Of a DNA stretch of 26,475 nucleotides, positions 22,314 to 26,475 are shown piece after piece; within the stretch, counting starts at the first letter, position 1, and each line of letters begins with the position of its first letter. Position numbers and translations under genes: made by a program. Below the pieces are notes generated by a model that was not told the origin of the DNA, ran no database searches, and saw nothing but the letters and a program-made list of their open reading frames with translations. The DNA lies in NCBI GenBank assembly GCA_032123435.1, contig JAQBFJ010000162.1:1-26475 (forward strand). The letters run 5' to 3'. The DNA is from JAQBFJ01 sp032123435. GTDB lineage: Bacteria > Verrucomicrobiota > Kiritimatiellia > UBA8416 > JAQBFJ01.

Positions 22314-22472
22314 ATGAAACGATCCGAAATCAATTCAATCATGCGATCTGCGGAAAAGTTTATCCTGGATTCCGGGTTTGCGCTTCCACCGTTCGCGCGC
22401 TGGACCCCCGACGAATGGAAAAACAAGGGACCCGAAGTCCGTGTTCCGCACCGCTTCATAAGAAGCAAGTAA
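22314..22472 (+). pseudogene. Truncated D-lyxose ketol-isomerase remnant
   Basis: A 52-codon frame reads MKRSEINSIMRSAEKFILDS then GFALPPFARWTPDEWKNKG. This matches the N-terminus of D-lyxose/D-mannose isomerases (cupin family, about 225 residues), which begin MKRSEIN..I..A..FF...GF.LPPFA.WTP..W..KG. After residue 39 the similarity stops (PEVRVPHRFIRSK and TAA). The cupin core with its metal ligands is absent and I do not find it nearby. CGGAGTG precedes the ATG at a usable distance, so a short peptide could still be made. It is the start of a gene mostly removed by deletion. Confidence 0.6.
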
Positions 22473-22543
22473 TTCCCGTTATTGAACGGAATGTCCCCAC
22501 AGAAAAATCAGGGTATTCGACAGCAAAAACAAGGAGTAAAATG

Positions 22544-22573
22544 TTGACTTGAATCGGACAAGTTTAATATACG
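22544..22573 (+). promoter_or_regulatory. Candidate promoter for the SASA esterase gene
   Basis: TTGACT at 22544-22549 matches -35 at five of six bases, and TATACG at 22568-22573 matches -10 at four of six, with 18 bp between. It lies about 100 bp upstream of ATG 22674. Confidence 0.3.
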
Positions 22574-22673
22574 TTCAATCACTGTGTAACCAGGTTATGA
22601 TTCTAATTCGGATAATTTTGAAATACGCGTTTAATTTCAGGAATATACGCAGATTTAGAAAGGATTTTTAAGC

Positions 22674-24068
22674 ATGAATGATGTAATTGGTGTTACGATT
22701 AAACAAGGCATCTCGGACTGGCAGGTTTTTCAGCAGGACACCGATGGAACAGCAGATATCGCAATGTCTGGCCTATGGGGCGGCGCGCCCACGGGGACCG
22801 TGGAACTGCGACTGGTGCGCGAAGAAGATTCCGTGCCCGTTGCCACTCACCTGAACTGGCAACCGGCCGTTACCAAGCCGGACGGATCATGGACAGCTGT
22901 TCTGAAAAAGGTGCCGGCCGGCGGCTTGTACCGGCTGGAAACGCACCTGCAAACGGACCCTAAGGCACCAACCGAATGGCAGATACGGGGCGACATGCGG
23001 CATTTTATCGGTGTGGGTGAGTTATGGATAATCGCGGGTCAGAGCAACTCGTCCGGCTATGGCCGCGGCCCGGCTTACGACCCGCCGGAACTGGGTATTC
23101 ATATTTTCAACAATGCGATGAAATGGGCCCTCGCGACTCAGCCGCTTAACGAATCCACGGATACGGTTCATCCCGAAAACAGGGAAGGCGGAAACAGCGG
23201 ACACGGGCCATGGATGCATTTTGCCAGATTGATCAGGCGTCAGATCAATGTTCCGGTAGGACTTGTACAGGTGTCTCTGGGCGGATCGCCTCTATCTTCC
23301 TGGAATCCAACTGACCCGGGAGATCATCCATTATACGAACTGCTGATACGGGCACACAAAGCTGTTGGTGAAAAAATACGCGGCATTCTGTGGTATCAGG
23401 GTGAAAGCGAAACAGGTACAACGGAATCAGCATTTTCTCACGAGAACCGGTTCATTGCCGCAGTGGAAGCATGGCGTAAGGCAATGAAACAGCCTGATCT
23501 TCATGTTCTTACAGTACAACTGGGCCATTGGATGGGTGATGCTGTTAACGCACCGGACGTGGATCTGAGATGGACCATCATGCGCGAAACCCAGCGCCGC
23601 ATACCGCAACGGTTGCGGAACGTTACTGTCAGCCCGACACTTGACCTGACGTTATCGGATGGCATTCATGTCGCGCCATTCAGCAACATGTTATTGGCAC
23701 AACGCGTTGCACAGGCCGCGCTGGCAACCGTATATAAAAAGGACGTGCATTATCTGGCACCTCAGCCAAAACATATACGTAATACAAAAGAAGATATCAT
23801 TGAAATAGAATTTGAAAATGTGGTCGGACGAATGGACTCTATTAACCCGTGGGCTGTTCCGTTTCGTATTGAAGATGACCAAGGAACAGCCGAAATAAAA
23901 AAGGTTGAATATACCGGCACGGCGGTTATTCGTCTGCATCTTGAACGGCCACTTTCCGGCAAAGCAGTAGTACACGGCGCTTACGGATATGACCCTTGCG
24001 CAGTGCCAATGGATATGGATCGTGCCATTCCAATGCTCGGGTTTTACGGCTTTCCGATTGAACAGTGA
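22674..24068 (+). CDS. SASA-family carbohydrate esterase (sialate O-acetylesterase-like)
   Basis: A 464-residue SGNH-type hydrolase of the SASA (DUF303) family, which removes acetyl groups from sugars such as sialic acid or xylan. Block I is ELWIIAGQSNSSGYG with the nucleophile Ser124. GLVQVSLGGSPLSSW contains the oxyanion Gly, ILWYQGESE the conserved family block, and LSDGIHVAPFSN the catalytic Asp/His near 330. An N-terminal beta-sandwich (about 20-108) and a C-terminal beta-domain (from about 365) flank the hydrolase fold. No signal peptide is visible, unusual for an enzyme of this family acting on polymers, so it may act on imported oligosaccharides. AAAGGA lies ten bases before ATG. The neighbouring GH31 and lyxose-isomerase remnants suggest the region once carried more sugar genes. 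Confidence 0.88.
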   Translation: MNDVIGVTIKQGISDWQVFQQDTDGTADIAMSGLWGGAPTGTVELRLVREEDSVPVATHLNWQPAVTKPDGSWTAVLKKVPAGGLYRLETHLQTDPKAPTEWQIRGDMRHFIGVGELWIIAGQSNSSGYGRGPAYDPPELGIHIFNNAMKWALATQPLNESTDTVHPENREGGNSGHGPWMHFARLIRRQINVPVGLVQVSLGGSPLSSWNPTDPGDHPLYELLIRAHKAVGEKIRGILWYQGESETGTTESAFSHENRFIAAVEAWRKAMKQPDLHVLTVQLGHWMGDAVNAPDVDLRWTIMRETQRRIPQRLRNVTVSPTLDLTLSDGIHVAPFSNMLLAQRVAQAALATVYKKDVHYLAPQPKHIRNTKEDIIEIEFENVVGRMDSINPWAVPFRIEDDQGTAEIKKVEYTGTAVIRLHLERPLSGKAVVHGAYGYDPCAVPMDMDRAIPMLGFYGFPIEQ

Positions 24069-24146
24069 TCCAGCGCGGATGTTTCACATCACCAGAACGC
24101 GGGGAGGGATATCTGACGGGATTTAAAGGATTTACGGAATGGGAGA

Positions 24147-24193
24147 TTCAAGAAATCAGAGGTAAAATTATTATTTTACCCGGATTTCTTGAA
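24147..24193. repeat. Two-tier hairpin repeat between convergent genes
   Basis: An outer 11-bp stem, TTCAAGAAATC (24147-24157) with GATTTCTTGAA (24183-24193), encloses an inner 8-bp stem, GGTAAAAT (24161-24168) with ATTTTACC (24173-24180), and a TATT loop. Flanks resemble the AGGATTTACAGGATGAACAGGAT-type short-unit repeats seen in many environmental bacteria (here GGATTTACGGAAT on the left and CATGTTCATCCTGTC-like on the right). It lies between the esterase and the DUF1854 gene and could act as a two-way terminator. Confidence 0.65.
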
Positions 24194-24275
24194 CGGAACG
24201 TATCCTGTCTCATCATGTTCATCCTGTCTGAAAACACTCTTTTCTCCGGGATCGCTGCAGGCAGGCCATAAGCTG

Positions 24276-24770
24276 TTACAGTTCCCCTTCAATCCGCAAG
24301 CGGCTCATCTCGTCCATATTGTTCACGTTTTCAACGGTATATTTCAGACCGTTAATATCGGTCATGACCACCTTGCCGTCATCAAACCAGCGAATATCAC
24401 TGCGGTCCTTCACGTAAACAGTCCGGTCGCCCCGATCCGTTTTCAGGCGCCAAGTGGTCATGCCATGATTAGCAATTACATCATCAACACTGCGGATTCG
24501 CGTGTAAAGCGCGGCGGCGTGGAGTTCCTCGGTAACCAGCACGGCAGAGGCTGGATCGAGTGCAGAACATTCTTCGATAATACCAAGCTCATTTTCTTCA
24601 CCGTCACCTACTACCACGCACTGTCCTGGATTAGTCATGGGAAAGGCGGCACGGAACCGAACATCATTGCAAGTAACATTTCCTGCCGTAGTCATTTCAA
24701 TCTTGTTAAAGCAGTTTCTGACCAGAGTAATTGTTTTGGGATCAATAACAACATATTCATCTGGATTCAT
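24276..24770 (-). CDS. DUF1854 protein, partner of the adjacent ABC transporter
   Basis: A 164-residue soluble protein matching DUF1854: RAAFPMTNPGQCVVVGDGEE, IIEECSALDPASAVLVTEEL, RIRSVDDV, then TWRLKTDRGDRTVYVKDRSD and VMTDINGLKYTVENVNNMDE near the C-terminus. DUF1854 proteins are usually encoded directly after an ABC exporter and have been linked to cyanophycin-type metabolism; the actual role here is unknown. AGGAGG lies eight to nine bases before ATG, at the very end of the transporter gene, six bases after its stop, so the two are translated from one message. Confidence 0.88.
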   Translation of the reverse strand: MNPDEYVVIDPKTITLVRNCFNKIEMTTAGNVTCNDVRFRAAFPMTNPGQCVVVGDGEENELGIIEECSALDPASAVLVTEELHAAALYTRIRSVDDVIANHGMTTWRLKTDRGDRTVYVKDRSDIRWFDDGKVVMTDINGLKYTVENVNNMDEMSRLRIEGEL

Positions 24771-24776
24771 GACTGA

Positions 24777-26475
24777 TTATCCTCCTACTGCTATGATCTG
24801 GTTGTTTTGGGTTTGAATGTTGCAAAGACGGCGAAAGACACCATTCTCCTTCGCGAGCAGTTCCGCATGAGTTCCGATCTCCGCTATTCGGCCATGTTCA
24901 AGAACCACGAGACGATCGGCATTACGCAAGGTGGAAAAACGGTGAGCAATGGCAAAAGTGGTCCGGCCTTGCACAAGACGTTCAACCGCTTTCTGAATGG
25001 CCGATTCGGTTTCTGTGTCGACACTTGATGTTGCTTCATCCAGAACAAGGATTTTCGGATCCTTCAAAATAGCCCTGGCAATGGAGATGCGCTGGCGTTC
25101 ACCACCTGAGAGGTGCTGACCTCGTTCTCCGGCCATGGCGTCATATCCTTCGGACAGTTTCATGATGAAATCATGGGCGTTGGCCGCCTTGGCCGCGCGA
25201 ATGATTTCCGGCAGTGTCGCGTCCGGCTTGCCGTAGGCAATATTCTGGGCTATGGTGCCGTGGAAAAGAAAGGGCTCCTGGAGCACCACACCAATGGCCT
25301 GGTGCAGGTCGGAAAGGGAGACGGAACGGATATCAGTGCCATCAATCTCTATGGATCCTTTCTCCACATCATAGAAGCGGCAGAGAAGGTTGATGGTGGT
25401 GCTTTTTCCCGCGCCGCTTGGTCCTACCAGGCCGATCATTTCACCTGCCTCCACGTGAAAGGAAACATCCTCCAACACCGGCTGGGCCGGTTCGTAGCCG
25501 AAGGTTACGTTGTTAAAGGTGATCGAACCGCCGCCGGGCTTCAGGGGCACGGGACTGCTCTGTTCTTCAACCCGCGAAGGAGTGTCAAGAACATCAAAAA
25601 CGCGCTGGGCTGAAGTGAATGCCCGCTCAACCCGCCGGGAAAAGCGGCTTAGGTTATTCAAGGGACCGTAGAAACGCCAGAGGTAGCTGATAAAGGCAAT
25701 CAATGTCCCAACTGTAACACCCTTGTCGGCAATAACAAGATAGCCGCCAACACCCCAGACCATGATAAAACCAATGGAGGTAATGAAGTCAATGACAGGA
25801 TGGAAGGTGGCAAAGTTACGAGCATTCTCAACACTGGACTTCATATAATCCTGACTGTGACCCACGAATCGATCTATCTCGCGATGTTCCTGCGCAAAAG
25901 CCTTAACCACCCGGGTGCCGGGAATTACATCCGAAAGAAGGGCGGTCATGCGCGACCGTTTACGCCACACCCGGTGGAACTGGCGTCGGATCCGCTTCAT
26001 GAAACGCATAGTCAGAATAAAAACAAAGGGCGCCGGAATAAGCGTGATAAGCGAGAGCTGCCAGTTCATGGTGAGCATAATTGTAACTATGATGACGATC
26101 GACATGACATCGCGGATCATGTCCTGAAAACCTTCTGCCAGAAAATCCTGCAGGTTGCTCGTGTCGGCACTCACCCGATCCATGATCCAGCCCGTTTCAT
26201 GCTGGTCATAGAAGTCAATCGAAAGGCGCTGAAGATGACGGTACATGTCACTGCGCAGATCATGGGTGATTTTCTCTCCCAGCCACGCCATTAGATACGA
26301 TCTGACGCCTGAAAAGGCCGCGGTACCCAAATGAATTCCGACAATCGCCAGGACTATCCATGCGAAGAGATTAAAATCGCGGTTGGGAATAACCGTATCG
26401 AGCATGATCTTAGTCAATACAGGTTGCGCCATGTCAATGATTGTAATAAAAAGCATAAAACCAAAACCGGCGACC
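24777..26475 (-). CDS. ABC exporter, fused permease and ATPase (5' end outside window)
   Basis: At least 566 residues; the reading frame is open to the window edge, so the start and probably part of the first membrane helix lie beyond it. The permease half (to about 300) has six-helix exporter character, with RSDMYRHLQRLSIDFYDQHE coupling-region sequence and GVGGYLVIADKGVTVGTLIA. The ATPase half shows GLVGPSGAGKSTTINLL (Walker A), VVLQEPFLFHG (Q-loop), HLSGGERQRISIARAI (signature), ILVLDEATSSVD (Walker B) and AIAHRFST (H-loop). All catalytic residues are present. It belongs to the lipid/peptide/polymer exporter class and works as a homo- or heterodimer; the substrate is not evident. The DUF1854 gene follows after six bases. 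Confidence 0.95.
   Translation of the reverse strand, partial: VAGFGFMLFITIIDMAQPVLTKIMLDTVIPNRDFNLFAWIVLAIVGIHLGTAAFSGVRSYLMAWLGEKITHDLRSDMYRHLQRLSIDFYDQHETGWIMDRVSADTSNLQDFLAEGFQDMIRDVMSIVIIVTIMLTMNWQLSLITLIPAPFVFILTMRFMKRIRRQFHRVWRKRSRMTALLSDVIPGTRVVKAFAQEHREIDRFVGHSQDYMKSSVENARNFATFHPVIDFITSIGFIMVWGVGGYLVIADKGVTVGTLIAFISYLWRFYGPLNNLSRFSRRVERAFTSAQRVFDVLDTPSRVEEQSSPVPLKPGGGSITFNNVTFGYEPAQPVLEDVSFHVEAGEMIGLVGPSGAGKSTTINLLCRFYDVEKGSIEIDGTDIRSVSLSDLHQAIGVVLQEPFLFHGTIAQNIAYGKPDATLPEIIRAAKAANAHDFIMKLSEGYDAMAGERGQHLSGGERQRISIARAILKDPKILVLDEATSSVDTETESAIQKAVERLVQGRTTFAIAHRFSTLRNADRLVVLEHGRIAEIGTHAELLAKENGVFRRLCNIQTQNNQIIAVGG

Larger units (their letters stand above)
22077..22673. other. Divergent intergenic region between proC and the esterase
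   Basis: About 600 bp. Its only coding trace is the D-lyxose isomerase remnant at 22314-22472. Downstream of it, TTGACT (22544-22549) with TATACG (22568-22573) after 18 bp is a candidate promoter for the esterase. I see nothing certain in 22077-22313 beyond the proC ribosome-binding region. Confidence 0.45.

Noticed and set aside
22226..22552. Plus-strand 108-codon frame before the esterase
   Set aside because: It is in a different frame from the lyxose isomerase remnant, which has clear family similarity; this frame has none.
24189..24776. Plus-strand 195-codon frame over the DUF1854 gene
   Set aside because: It is the antisense shadow of the DUF1854 gene, which has clear family motifs and a strong ribosome-binding site.
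25113..26294. Long plus-strand frames over the ABC transporter
   Set aside because: They are antisense to an ABC exporter with all catalytic motifs and show no protein family pattern.

Overview
The window looks like chromosomal DNA of a free-living or gut/aquatic bacterium of the PVC type, most likely Kiritimatiellota, Lentisphaerota or a Verrucomicrobia relative. That is inferred from the gene mix: a zinc-ribbon protein fused to a GspG-type pseudopilin, a pyrophosphate-type phosphofructokinase beside 6-phosphogluconate dehydrogenase, an exosortase with a PEP-CTERM-like target, a SASA-family esterase and a DUF1854/ABC transporter pair. No ribosomal or marker gene fixes the taxon.

Layout. (1) Positions 1-3900 are a plus-strand defence-type operon: a small XRE regulator, an AbiEi-like antitoxin, an AbiEii nucleotidyltransferase toxin, a SIR2-domain protein and a short uncharacterised protein. 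The last three are coupled by ATGA overlaps. It ends about 130 bp from the 3' end of a tRNA-Val(CAC) gene, a classical integration position. (2) Positions 4231-9194 are a minus-strand housekeeping run: gnd, PPi-phosphofructokinase, hisI-like, a ferredoxin-domain aldo/keto reductase and the GspG-like protein. (3) Positions 9568-12206 encode a PAS histidine kinase and an NtrC-family sigma54 activator. The activator has no ATG, GTG or TTG start; its best start is an ATA overlapping the kinase stop. A fragment of a GH31 glycosidase C-terminus follows.

(4) Positions 12604-20717 are a minus-strand module: a six-segment membrane protein, a winged-helix regulator, a small membrane protein, an 887-residue membrane protein with a large soluble domain, a VIT/vWA membrane protein with a PEP-CTERM-like tail, and an exosortase fused to an EpsI-like domain. 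Two near-identical palindromic operators (GCAAAGYRCTTTGC plus an extra CAAAG half-site at fixed spacing) lie in front of the first gene and the 887-residue gene, so the internal regulator probably controls both halves. Two 58-bp direct repeats (88% identical by hand alignment) bracket the whole module.

(5) Positions 21276-26475 hold proC (minus), a truncated D-lyxose isomerase remnant, a SASA-type esterase (plus), a hairpin repeat, and a minus-strand ABC exporter (5' end beyond the window) followed by its DUF1854 partner.

The strongest candidates for something under-described are the AbiE-SIR2 composite operon and the self-regulated exosortase/VIT module. Family assignments come from recognising motifs by eye; no database search was run.
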